This document shows positions 32,351 to 40,650 of a DNA stretch of 64,000 nt, one piece after another (positions within the stretch are counted from its first letter, which is position 1; each line of letters begins with the position of its first letter). Made by a program: the position numbers and the translations under genes. Where the stretch lies: NCBI GenBank assembly GCA_946186915.1, contig CAMHOY010000004.1, positions 62,001 to 126,000 on the forward strand, given 5' to 3'. This stretch comes from an uncultured Bacteroidales bacterium. Its GTDB lineage: Bacteria > Bacteroidota > Bacteroidia > Bacteroidales > Paludibacteraceae. The notes under the pieces are model-generated. The model was not told the DNA's origin. It saw nothing but the letters and a program-made list of their open reading frames with translations, and did no database searches.

Positions 32351-35300
32351 CTATGCGCCAAAACCGATACGGTGGTTGTTGAGTTTTTTCCATTTGATGG
32401 ACTGCACGTCCTCTTTGGTGATCACGGGCTGCGGCGAAGAGCTCTGTCTTAGTTCCGCCGCGGAGGTGACAGCGATATAGATATGCTTGATAGTGCGGGC
32501 GTTGGCAAAACCGCTGCTGCGGTTATCGCACAGCGTCCGGATATGCCGGTCGAGTTCCGCGAGTGCCTCTTCGGTGATGCTGTAACCGCGTTTGTCGAGC
32601 CGCTGACACAAGATGGCTATCAGTTCCTCGGCGATATAATCTTCGAAATGAATGGTGGAAGTGCTGATAGGCACATCTATCGGCGAGGTCTGTAGCCGGT
32701 TGTCATCCACGGCGATGACGAACGCATACGAACCGGGCATCTCGGCCGTGAGCGATGTCAGTTTGCAACGGAACCACTGGACGTCGATATGACTGTTGGC
32801 AATATCGTCCAGATCGATGAAGAGAAGTCCTTGTCCCGACTGTTTCATAGTCTCGCGCAGGAGTTGGTCGATGTCGTAAGAGGTCCATGTGTTTGACGGT
32901 GTCTGCGGCATCCGCAGTTGCGTCATCTTGTCGGACGAGATGAGATGGCAGGCATGGAGCAGTTGCGCCAGAAGGCGTGCAACGGAACTCTTGCCGGTAC
33001 CTGTCGAGCCGGTGAAAGTCCATTGGAGAGGAATGGTGTCGCTCAGGTCTTCGCCGTTCGCCTGTTTGTTGCGTGCGAGGATGACGAGGTTATGCAGCGT
33101 GCGCTTCACCTCTTCGCGTCCCACCATCTCATCCAGCTGCTTGAGGATGCGGTTTACCTCCGCTTCATCGATGGTCATGTCGGCGTCCTGAACAGATGTC
33201 GGTATATCGGATGCTTCAATCAGCGACAGCTGCTGCGGCGTGGAAGCGACGGTAGCGGGCGAGAGAATACGGCGGCTCATGTTCGGAATGATACGCGAAG
33301 AGATAAGGCGCGTGATGAAACGCGCATTGCCGAAACGCTCTTTGTTACGTCCTTTGCCGCGCTCCATCTCGCGATGGATAAGGGTCTTGAGGCGCTTGAC
33401 GGCGTCCTCGGAGAACGTATAGCCGCTTTGTGCGGCCGTGCGGAGCGCGATCTCTAATAGTTCGTCCTCCGTATAATCCTCGAAATGGAAGGTATAGGGG
33501 AAACGCGACGAGAGCCCTTTGTTGGCCTGCAGCATCTTCTCCATCTCTTCGGGATAGCCGGCGAGGATGATGATCATGTCTGTCTGCTCTTTGCCTAACT
33601 CTTCCAACAGGCAGTCCAGCACTTTCGGTCCGAAATCTTTCTTGTCATCCGGGTCTCCGACCAGCGTATAGGCTTCGTCAATCAGCAGGATATTGCCATG
33701 CGCTTGCTGCAGTACCTGGCGGGTGTTGGCTTCGGTATCGCCGATATATTGTCCGACCAATTTCTTACGATCCACGGAGATCACCTTGCCGGTTTTCAGG
33801 ATGCCGATGGACGCGTAGATCTCGCCCAAGAGGCTGGCGACGGTTGTCTTACCCGTACCCGGGTTGCCGGTGAAAATCATGTGGAGCGGCGGCATGGTGG
33901 CTTTTAAGCCGTTCTTCTGCCGTAACTGGGTGAAACGCACCAAGTTGAGATGGGACTCTATGTTATATTTCAGTTTGTTCAACCCGACGAGATTATTGAG
34001 TTTTTTCAGCGAGAGGTCGTACTGCCCGATCTTCGGCTGCGGCACGTCTTCTTCCCGCAACTCGCTCAGTGTTTTTGTATCCTGGAACAACTCCTGCGAA
34101 GCATTGATGACACGCATGGACATATTCATGATCATCTCGTCGATGAGCACATCGACATCTGTGGTCGTAGCGTTGGGGAGCGAAGAGAGATAAGAGGTCA
34201 TGTTGTTTCTCGCGCCGGGCGTGATGACGAATCCGCGCCTTTTGCAATCCCTCTCGGCGATCGCCATCATCTGCTCTATGTCCAGCGTCGGCAGTTTGTA
34301 TATCTGTCCGATACAGGACCGAAGGTCGGCGATGGAGAGCAGCATGGTGATGCGTTCAGGAGTATCGACCAAGATGACGGCGGTGTCGTTACTCTTTTCG
34401 CGCAGTCTGTTAGCCAGTGCCTCGACGACATAGTATTTGTTCACGCGCGAGTCAAAAGCAATCATAGAAGCGGCGTTCTCCACGTACAACATGCCTCCCG
34501 AGGCAAGCGAGAAATCGCTGTCCATAGAAGAGGTGTCCTCGTTGAGTCCTAACCAATGCCGCCCATCGACGATGTTCAGAAAACCGTCTTCCGGGATCAA
34601 CTTGTTCTGCGTATAGAAATCGAACAGCACTTGCGCGAAGGAGGTTTTTCCGGACCCTTTGTCACCCATCACGGCTGCATGCAGGTTAATCGGTGCCGGC
34701 TGGAGATTCATCGCCAGACGATTGTCGTTGAACATCTTCTGCTTGGCGAGCATGCTCATCTGCCGAAAGATACTGTCCATGCCCACCATATCCGACTCCA
34801 CTTGGAGCGTGTAGCTTTTGGAGGGCACGATATTGATATACTGAATATAAGGAGGACCGATATAGACACCCTTGCTCTTACGCAACCGAAAAGCTACGTA
34901 ATACCGTCCGCATTCCATGGACTTGCGGTCTTTGCGCAGGATATGCAGGGTGCAGAACGTGCCGTTATGCGAATGCGTTATGCGAAAGGGGATTTCGTGC
35001 TCAAAATAATGCAACCTCCGGATGTCTCCCATGGCATCGCGGAAGAAGACAGATAACTCGAGGTTACAAGAGATCTCTTTTTTCTTGCCTTCAAACATAA
35101 GGATCCATAAGATCTCTTTGCCCTTTCCCTGTGGGTAAGAAGCCATTTCGCGTACATCATTATCTTCGGCTGTCGGCCGGCAGTATTTGAGTCCGGTAGC
35201 GCAAGAGATATCTTCACCTTCTATGTCGAAAGAAGGGCCGCCCCATTCCATCTTCTGCTCGAACTCAATCTTACTGATGGCTTGCAGGATCTGCTCATCG

Positions 35301-35443
35301 TCCTTCGGCTCATACATAAGAGCGTCCGTGTCCATGTCGGCATCATGCATCAAAGGATGCTCGGCAAGGCCTAATTCCAATTCAATGCTTTCTTCGTCTT
35401 TCTTCAGCGTGATGAACTTACTATAAAAGAGATGTTTTGCCAT
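32351..35443 (-). CDS. Large protein with three P-loop AAA-like modules
   Basis: The start is set at MAKHLFYSKF because it lies close downstream of a consensus promoter; an open frame continues 67 codons upstream, past it. The 1030-residue protein has an N-terminal region of unknown fold (1-210), then P-loops at 260-268 (GDKGSGKTS), 526-534 (GNPGTGKTT) and 812-820 (GSTGTGKSS). The second module is a CbxX/CfqX-type AAA+ (ILLIDEAYTLVGD, GYPEEM, SRFP); the first and third are divergent, the third with FIDLDD as Walker B. Likely a scaffold or remodelling ATPase working with the kinase-AAA protein. First gene of the operon. Confidence 0.88.
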   Translation of the reverse strand: MAKHLFYSKFITLKKDEESIELELGLAEHPLMHDADMDTDALMYEPKDDEQILQAISKIEFEQKMEWGGPSFDIEGEDISCATGLKYCRPTAEDNDVREMASYPQGKGKEILWILMFEGKKKEISCNLELSVFFRDAMGDIRRLHYFEHEIPFRITHSHNGTFCTLHILRKDRKSMECGRYYVAFRLRKSKGVYIGPPYIQYINIVPSKSYTLQVESDMVGMDSIFRQMSMLAKQKMFNDNRLAMNLQPAPINLHAAVMGDKGSGKTSFAQVLFDFYTQNKLIPEDGFLNIVDGRHWLGLNEDTSSMDSDFSLASGGMLYVENAASMIAFDSRVNKYYVVEALANRLREKSNDTAVILVDTPERITMLLSIADLRSCIGQIYKLPTLDIEQMMAIAERDCKRRGFVITPGARNNMTSYLSSLPNATTTDVDVLIDEMIMNMSMRVINASQELFQDTKTLSELREEDVPQPKIGQYDLSLKKLNNLVGLNKLKYNIESHLNLVRFTQLRQKNGLKATMPPLHMIFTGNPGTGKTTVASLLGEIYASIGILKTGKVISVDRKKLVGQYIGDTEANTRQVLQQAHGNILLIDEAYTLVGDPDDKKDFGPKVLDCLLEELGKEQTDMIIILAGYPEEMEKMLQANKGLSSRFPYTFHFEDYTEDELLEIALRTAAQSGYTFSEDAVKRLKTLIHREMERGKGRNKERFGNARFITRLISSRIIPNMSRRILSPATVASTPQQLSLIEASDIPTSVQDADMTIDEAEVNRILKQLDEMVGREEVKRTLHNLVILARNKQANGEDLSDTIPLQWTFTGSTGTGKSSVARLLAQLLHACHLISSDKMTQLRMPQTPSNTWTSYDIDQLLRETMKQSGQGLLFIDLDDIANSHIDVQWFRCKLTSLTAEMPGSYAFVIAVDDNRLQTSPIDVPISTSTIHFEDYIAEELIAILCQRLDKRGYSITEEALAELDRHIRTLCDNRSSGFANARTIKHIYIAVTSAAELRQSSSPQPVITKEDVQSIKWKKLNNHRIGFGA

Positions 35444-35472
35444 AGTATTATTGCACATAGAATAAGCGGGTG

Positions 35473-35504
35473 CAAAGATACGACAATTTTGCGAAATACG
35501 CAAG
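35473..35504 (-). promoter_or_regulatory. Promoter of the kinase/AAA operon
   Basis: TATCTTTG (plus strand 35473-35480) and a weaker CTTG (35501-35504) are 20 bases apart, reading leftward into the triple-AAA gene 30 bases away. It is back to back with the rightward promoter at 35519-35550. Confidence 0.78.
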
Positions 35505-35518
35505 AAAAATGCAAAAAA

Positions 35519-35550
35519 TTTGCATATGTGCAATTTTTGTAGTAATTTTG
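35519..35550 (+). promoter_or_regulatory. Consensus promoter for the lipoprotein gene
   Basis: TTTG (35519-35522) and TAATTTTG (35543-35550) are exactly 20 bases apart. The start codon follows only eight bases after the box, so the message should be nearly leaderless. Confidence 0.85.
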
Positions 35551-35558
35551 CGTCCTGT

Positions 35559-36050
35559 ATGAGAAAAACATTTTTATTTTTGTGTGTCTTCGCGATGATG
35601 GCGTGCAATAAGCCGTCGCGGGTGGAGCAGTACAAAGCCGACAAACATAAATCGGACAGTATTCATTTAGTGGAGCAGACAACGAGTCTGGCGTACTATC
35701 AGGCGCAACTGGAGCAGTTGATGCCGGTGGCGGACAGTCTGTTGCCGTTCTTCGCGTATGAGAAGAACGAGAAATACCAGGACCATGGGTACTACGTGGT
35801 GAAAGGGGGAAGTTTGCGCATCTTGGTACGGGATGACGGACGGGATTTGTTAGTGTATAAAGAGGGGAAGCGACAAGCCTATCCAGACCATTCCCTAAAG
35901 GGAAGGGACAGAGAAATGGTAGAGCGGGCGGAGCATCTGCAGGTTACTATTCGCGACATCAAGGAATGCGAGAAACGTATCGCCCGTACCTCCCTTGAGA
36001 AGCAAAAATACGAGAAAAGGCTGCAAAATCAATTGAAAATTGAAAATTGA
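35559..36050 (+). CDS. Small coiled-coil lipoprotein of unknown function
   Basis: The start at MRKTFLFL was chosen because it gives a lipoprotein signal (lipobox AMMAC, Cys16) and lies just after a consensus promoter. The 163-residue product is charged and largely helical, with coiled-coil potential at both ends (EQTTSLAYYQAQLEQLM; ECEKRIARTSLEKQKYEKR). No family was recognised. The segment encoding YPDHSLKGRDR contains a mini-palindrome TTCCCTAAAGGGAA, and the last codons run into an AAAATTG repeat. Confidence 0.75.
   Translation: MRKTFLFLCVFAMMACNKPSRVEQYKADKHKSDSIHLVEQTTSLAYYQAQLEQLMPVADSLLPFFAYEKNEKYQDHGYYVVKGGSLRILVRDDGRDLLVYKEGKRQAYPDHSLKGRDREMVERAEHLQVTIRDIKECEKRIARTSLEKQKYEKRLQNQLKIEN
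35891..35904. repeat. Mini-palindrome inside the lipoprotein gene
   Basis: TTCCC-TAAA-GGGAA. A near copy (CTCCCTAAAGGGAAG) occurs at 39088-39102 inside another gene's linker. Confidence 0.6.
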
Positions 36051-36060
36051 AAATTCAAAA

Positions 36061-36092
36061 TTTGCATATATCAAAAAATTGTTGTATCTTTG
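36061..36092 (+). promoter_or_regulatory. Consensus promoter for the SRPBCC gene
   Basis: TTTG (36061-36064) and TATCTTTG (36085-36092) are exactly 20 bases apart, 25 bases upstream of the start codon. Confidence 0.85.
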
Positions 36093-36116
36093 CACGCTTG
36101 ATTGATAACAAAGCTT

Positions 36117-36548
36117 ATGTCAGAAAGTAAATACGAGAGTAAAATCACCTCCGCTCCCTGTTCGGCAGCACAGATATATCGTGTGTTGAGTAACATGGAG
36201 AATCTGGAGCGTGTACGGGAGTTTATCCCGCAGGACAAAGTGCAGGAGATGGAGGTCAGTGCCGATCGCGTGCGCCTGAAAGTGGACGGATTGGCTCAGA
36301 AAATCACCATCGCCATCGTGGACCGCATCGAGAACGATACGGTGAAGTTCGGCGCAGAAGGGATACCGATGGATGCGAACTTCTGGATTCAGTTGAAAGA
36401 AGTGAGTCCGGTGGACACACGTATCAAGTTGACTGTGAAGGCGGATATCCCGTTTATGTTCAAGATGATGGTGGACAAGAAGTTGCAACAGGGCTTGGAC
36501 CAAGCGGCAGAGATGCTTGCGCAGTTCCCGTATAGTCAGTGGAACTGA
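36117..36548 (+). CDS. SRPBCC-fold protein
   Basis: The start is at MSESKYESK, 25 bases past a consensus promoter; an upstream in-frame start adds only five residues. The 143-residue product fits the SRPBCC (START/Bet v 1-like) fold in pattern: an N-terminal strand and helix (IYRVLSNMENLERV), several strands (VRLKVDGLAQKITIAIVDR) and a long C-terminal helix (MVDKKLQQGLDQAAEML). Such proteins bind lipids or other hydrophobic ligands. A Bacteroidetes family of this type sits next to phospholipid genes, as here before psd. Confidence 0.82.
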   Translation: MSESKYESKITSAPCSAAQIYRVLSNMENLERVREFIPQDKVQEMEVSADRVRLKVDGLAQKITIAIVDRIENDTVKFGAEGIPMDANFWIQLKEVSPVDTRIKLTVKADIPFMFKMMVDKKLQQGLDQAAEMLAQFPYSQWN

Positions 36549-36585
36549 CGTGTAGGAGGTTTATAAGAGTTTAGAAGGTTTAGAT

Positions 36586-37287
36586 ATGAAAAGACCCAGA
36601 ATACACAAAGAAGGCCGCGGATTGATCTGCGGAACAGTTCTTCTTCTGTTTATCATCAATGTGCCCATCTATCTGTATGTGCAGCCGCATTGGATAGTCG
36701 GCGTCACGCTCATTCTGACAGCCATGCTGTTGGTGTTTGTCACCTATTTCTTCCGCAACCCTGTGCGTGTGCTGGAGATAGATGACCCTAATTTTATTAT
36801 CGCGCCCGCGGACGGCCGCGTGGTGGTAGTGGAGCCGACGGAAGAGAATGAGTTCTTCCACGAGCCGAAACTGCAGGTGTCGATCTTCATGTCGCCTTTC
36901 AACGTGCATGCCAACTGGTATCCGATAGAGGGAACGGTGCTGGTAAGCGAGCATCAGAAAGGTCATCATAAAGGAGCGTGGTTACCGAAATCGAGCACGG
37001 AGAACGAGCGCTCACTCGTGGTCATCGAGACGCCAAACAAAGTGCAGATAGCCGTTCGTCAGATAGCCGGAGCGATGGCACGCCGTATCGTGACGTATGC
37101 CAAGCCCGGTCATCAGGCACACCGTAACACCCATCTCGGTTTTATCAAGTTAGGTTCCCGCGTGGACATGTACCTGCCGCTGAATACGGAGATGTTCGTG
37201 ACGGTAGGCGAGCATGTACGCGGCAATGAGACGGTCATCGGACGCCTTCAGGATGACCCGGAGATCAATACGAATGAGGAAGTGTAA
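36586..37287 (+). CDS. psd: Phosphatidylserine decarboxylase proenzyme
   Basis: The 233-residue protein has two N-terminal membrane helices, ADGRVVVVEP, MSPFNVHANWYPIEG and HLGFIKLGSRVDMYLP, where the Gly-Ser bond is the predicted self-cleavage site that makes the pyruvoyl group. It converts phosphatidylserine to phosphatidylethanolamine. It belongs to the short archaeal-type subfamily. pssA, which usually follows in Bacteroidetes, is missing here; deoC comes next. Confidence 0.95.
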   Translation: MKRPRIHKEGRGLICGTVLLLFIINVPIYLYVQPHWIVGVTLILTAMLLVFVTYFFRNPVRVLEIDDPNFIIAPADGRVVVVEPTEENEFFHEPKLQVSIFMSPFNVHANWYPIEGTVLVSEHQKGHHKGAWLPKSSTENERSLVVIETPNKVQIAVRQIAGAMARRIVTYAKPGHQAHRNTHLGFIKLGSRVDMYLPLNTEMFVTVGEHVRGNETVIGRLQDDPEINTNEEV

Positions 37288-37345
37288 GGTTGAAAGTTTA
37301 AAGTTTAAAGTTGAAAGAAAGTTTAACCCTTTAAATACCAAATGT

Positions 37346-38224
37346 ATGAATTTTGAAGAATTATTTGCGCAGTATCCCTGCCCATTTACAGACGAGCAAG
37401 TAAAAGCTCAAGTGGCTGACATCGAAGCAAAACATTTTGCGGAGAATAATAACGTAGAGGTTTGGAAAGAGTGTCTGCATCAGATTGACTATACCACGCT
37501 GAGTGCGGACGACACCATCGCCAAAGTGGAGAAGATGGCCAACGCTGTGAACACCTTCGAGGAGAAATTCCCGGGTATCCCCAACGTAGCCGCAATCTGT
37601 GTGTATCCCGCTATGGCGGAGTATGTGCGCAAGGCGCTCAAGGATCCGAAGTTCAATATCGCTTGCGTGAGCGGTGGTTTCCCTGCTTCGCAGACTTTCC
37701 TGGAGGTCAAAGTGGCAGAGACCGCAATGGCCCTCAAAGCGGGCGCAACGGAGATAGACATCGTATTGAGCGTCGGTAAGTTCCTGGAGGGTAACTATCA
37801 GGAGTGCTTCGACGAGATCAGCGAGCTCAAAGCCGTTTGCGGTGACAAACACCTCAAAGTGATCCTCGAGACCGGTCTGCTCAAGAGTGCAGAGAATATC
37901 TGGAAAGCCTCCATCCTCTCGATGGCTGCAGGTTGCGACTTCATCAAGACTTCTACCGGTAAGATCGCTGTGAATGCTACTCCGGAGGCTACGTTCGTGA
38001 TGTGCCACGCCATCAAGGCATGGAAAGAGAAAGCAGGCATCAAGATGGGTTACAAGCCTGCAGGTGGTGTATCGACCACCGATGAGGCCGTACAGCATTT
38101 CACTCTTGTGAAAGAGATCCTCGGTGAAGAATGGCTCAACAACGAGTGGTTCCGCTTCGGTGCTTCCCGCCTCGCTAATAACCTCCTTTCCTCTATCGTA
38201 GGTAAAGAAACAAAACATTTCTAA
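37346..38224 (+). CDS. deoC: Deoxyribose-phosphate aldolase
   Basis: The start at MNFEELFAQ is chosen because the upstream in-frame extension overlaps psd and runs through a low-complexity spacer. The 292-residue protein shows the DeoC motifs: CVSGGFPASQTFLEVK, KVILETGLL, the Schiff-base lysine in FIKTSTGK and KPAGGVST. It cleaves 2-deoxyribose 5-phosphate to acetaldehyde and glyceraldehyde 3-phosphate in nucleoside salvage. Length fits the longer DeoC subfamily. Confidence 0.95.
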   Translation: MNFEELFAQYPCPFTDEQVKAQVADIEAKHFAENNNVEVWKECLHQIDYTTLSADDTIAKVEKMANAVNTFEEKFPGIPNVAAICVYPAMAEYVRKALKDPKFNIACVSGGFPASQTFLEVKVAETAMALKAGATEIDIVLSVGKFLEGNYQECFDEISELKAVCGDKHLKVILETGLLKSAENIWKASILSMAAGCDFIKTSTGKIAVNATPEATFVMCHAIKAWKEKAGIKMGYKPAGGVSTTDEAVQHFTLVKEILGEEWLNNEWFRFGASRLANNLLSSIVGKETKHF

Positions 38225-38245
38225 ATGTAATAATCGTTCTTTCGC

Positions 38246-40591
38246 ATGAAAGATAAGAATAGAATTCTTTCGAAAAGATTTTTCTCGGACAATGTAGCGG
38301 AGCTCGTAGTGGAAGCTCCGCTCATTGCGCGTAGCCGTAGAGCCGGCCATTTTGTGATCATCCGTGTGGATGCACAGTCAGAACGTGTTCCGTTGACCAT
38401 TGCCGGCGCGGATGTTGAAAAAGGTACTATCACTCTGGTGGTACAGCGTATCGGTGTTTCCACGCATAAACTGCTGGCTATGGAGCCGGGTGAATGTCTG
38501 CATGACATCGTTGGCCCATTAGGACGGGCAACACGCATCGAGAAGTACGGAACCGTTGTATGCGCTTGCGGCGGAGTGGGTGCTGCCCCGATGTTGCCTA
38601 TCGCTGAGGCTTTAAAGAAAGCCGGCAACAAAGTTATCACTGTGCTGGCGGCGCGTAACAAAGACCTGATCATCCTCAAGGACGAGTTGGCGCAATGGTC
38701 CGACGAGGTGATTGTCATGACGGACGACGGCTCAATGGGTAAGCAAGGCGTTGTGACCGTCGGCGTTGAAGAAGTGATCAACCGCGAGCAAGTGGATAAA
38801 TGTATCGCTATCGGTCCGGCCATCATGATGAAGTTCGTGGCGTTGACCACCGCCAAATACAACATCCCGACAGAGGCCTCGCTGAACACGATCATGGTCG
38901 ATGGTACGGGAATGTGCGGTGCATGCCGTGTGACGGTAGGCGGCAAGACCAAGTTCGTCTGCGTGGATGGTCCGGAGTTCGATGCGCATGCCGTCGATTG
39001 GGACGAGATGCTGAGCCGTATGAGAGCCTTCAAGACCGAAGAGGCCGCTGCGATGGAGGAATATAAGACAGGTAAGCCTACCCCGTCCCTCCCTAAAGGG
39101 AAGGAGAAGGCTGTCAGCAATCAGCCCTCAGCAATCTGCTCTGTTCCTCCCTTCGAAGGCAAACCAAAAGACCGTGTAGCCATACCGCGTGTTCAAATGC
39201 CCGAACTGCGTCCTGAAGTGCGCGTGAAGAGTTTGCACGAAGAAGTTAACCAGGGTTTGACTTTCGAGCAGGCTATCACCGAGTCCCATCGTTGCCTCAA
39301 CTGCCCCAAACCTACTTGTGTGCAGGGCTGTCCGGTGAATATCAATATTCCGGGTTTCATCAAGACGCTTGAGAAAGGTGACATCCTCGGTGCGGCAGCA
39401 ATTATCAAAGAGAGTTCGTCTCTGCCGGCAGTGTGCGGTCGTGTATGCCCGCAAGAGAAACAATGCGAGAGTCAGTGTATCCATCTCAAGATGGGTCATC
39501 CGGCAGTAGCCATCGGTTACCTCGAGCGTTTCTGCGCAGACTATGCGAATGCGCAAGCGCAGTTAAACGTGCCGGAGGCACAGATAAACGCTCCGAAGGA
39601 GCAGTTAAACGCGGCTAAGCCGCAGTGTAAGATCGCGGTCGTCGGAAGTGGTCCTGCGGGCCTGACCTTTTCCGGTGACGCTGCAAAGTACGGCTATGAA
39701 GTACATGTGTTCGAGGCGCTGCATGAGATAGGCGGTGTACTCAAATACGGCATCCCCGAGTTCCGTCTGCCGAACAGCATCGTGGACACGGAGATAGACG
39801 GCTTGCGTGCACTCGGTGTGCAGTTCCATGCCGACACGATCATCGGAAAGACCATCTCCGTCAAAGAACTCGAAGAGCAAGGCTTCAAGGGCATCTTCGT
39901 GGGTTCGGGAGCCGGACTGCCGCGCTTCATGAATATACCGGGCGAGAACCTGAATGGCGTGATGAGTTGCAACGAATACCTCACTCGCGTCAACCTCATG
40001 GACGCTTCTAATCCTGCAACCGACACTCCGCTGCTGTACGGCAAGAACGTAGCCGTCATCGGTGGCGGTAACACCGCGATGGATGCAGTTCGTACTGCCA
40101 AACGTCTGGGGGCAGAGCACGCGATGATCATCTATCGTCGTTCGGAAGAAGAGATGCCGGCGCGTATCGAAGAGGTACATCATGCCAAACAAGAAGGCAT
40201 TGAGTTCATGACGCTGCATAACCCGATTGAGTACCATGCGGATGAGACCGGTCGTGTGAAGGAAGCGGTGCTGCAAGTGATGGAACTCGGTGAACCCGAT
40301 GAGAGCGGACGCCGCAGTCCTGTTCCTGTAGAAGGAAAGACCGTCACCCTTCCGGTGGACCTCGTGATAGTAGCTGTAGGTGTAAGTCCGAATCCGTTGA
40401 TCCCGTCCAGTGTCGAAGGACTGGAGATCAGCAAGAAAGGTACTATCGTGGTGAACGATGGCATGCAGTCGGCTATTCCAACGATCTTCGCCGGTGGCGA
40501 TATCGTTCGCGGAGGAGCCACTGTCATTCTTGCGATGAGTGACGGCCGCAAGGCTGCGGCTGCTATGCATGAGTACTTGGAGAAAGTTTAG
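38246..40591 (+). CDS. NfnA-NfnB-type fusion: FNR-like subunit plus glutamate synthase small-subunit-like
   Basis: The 781-residue chain joins a ferredoxin-NADP reductase-like part (1-270; FAD/NAD-binding, C-terminal cluster MCGACRVTVGG, FVCVDG) to a GltD/NfnB-like part (315-781; CLNCPKPTCVQGCPVN, CGRVCPQEKQCESQC, GSGPAGLTFSGDAAKYG, GGGNTAMDAVRTAKRLG). Fused forms are known in Bacteroidetes and may catalyse electron bifurcation or NADPH-linked transfer. Two linkers are odd: 39080-39170 reads like captured intergenic repeat, and 39551-39631 is an in-frame array of mini-palindromes. It lies 21 bases after deoC. Confidence 0.9.
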   Translation: MKDKNRILSKRFFSDNVAELVVEAPLIARSRRAGHFVIIRVDAQSERVPLTIAGADVEKGTITLVVQRIGVSTHKLLAMEPGECLHDIVGPLGRATRIEKYGTVVCACGGVGAAPMLPIAEALKKAGNKVITVLAARNKDLIILKDELAQWSDEVIVMTDDGSMGKQGVVTVGVEEVINREQVDKCIAIGPAIMMKFVALTTAKYNIPTEASLNTIMVDGTGMCGACRVTVGGKTKFVCVDGPEFDAHAVDWDEMLSRMRAFKTEEAAAMEEYKTGKPTPSLPKGKEKAVSNQPSAICSVPPFEGKPKDRVAIPRVQMPELRPEVRVKSLHEEVNQGLTFEQAITESHRCLNCPKPTCVQGCPVNINIPGFIKTLEKGDILGAAAIIKESSSLPAVCGRVCPQEKQCESQCIHLKMGHPAVAIGYLERFCADYANAQAQLNVPEAQINAPKEQLNAAKPQCKIAVVGSGPAGLTFSGDAAKYGYEVHVFEALHEIGGVLKYGIPEFRLPNSIVDTEIDGLRALGVQFHADTIIGKTISVKELEEQGFKGIFVGSGAGLPRFMNIPGENLNGVMSCNEYLTRVNLMDASNPATDTPLLYGKNVAVIGGGNTAMDAVRTAKRLGAEHAMIIYRRSEEEMPARIEEVHHAKQEGIEFMTLHNPIEYHADETGRVKEAVLQVMELGEPDESGRRSPVPVEGKTVTLPVDLVIVAVGVSPNPLIPSSVEGLEISKKGTIVVNDGMQSAIPTIFAGGDIVRGGATVILAMSDGRKAAAAMHEYLEKV
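39561..39631. repeat. In-frame array of covarying mini-palindromes (21-base period)
   Basis: Three units, each an eight-base near-constant segment (AGTTAAAC or AGATAAAC) plus a 13-base palindrome: GTGCC-GGA-GGCAC, GCTCC-GAA-GGAGC, GCGGC-TAA-GCCGC. The stems differ in sequence but always pair. A shorter GCGCAAGCGC lies just before. The period is seven codons, so the reading frame is kept. Confidence 0.85.
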
Positions 40592-40621
40592 AGTTTAGAG
40601 TTTAGTGTTTAGAGAAGTCTT

Positions 40622-40643
40622 CTAATTGATAGTTGACAATTAG
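40622..40643. repeat. Seven-base inverted repeat before dacB
   Basis: CTAATTG and CAATTAG, loop eight bases, immediately upstream of the dacB GTG start. The preceding spacer is a TTTAGAG repeat. Confidence 0.45.
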
Positions 40644-40650
40644 TTGAAAA

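Noticed and set aside
37361..38350. A 329-codon minus-strand frame opposite deoC, and a 299-codon frame opposite the NfnA-type region
   Set aside because: Both are shadows of genes with clear motifs and carry no recognisable domain.
39561..39631. Frameshift or sequencing artefact in the NfnA-NfnB fusion
   Set aside because: The units are exactly 21 bases, keep the frame, and the palindromic stems vary in a paired manner, which error would not produce.
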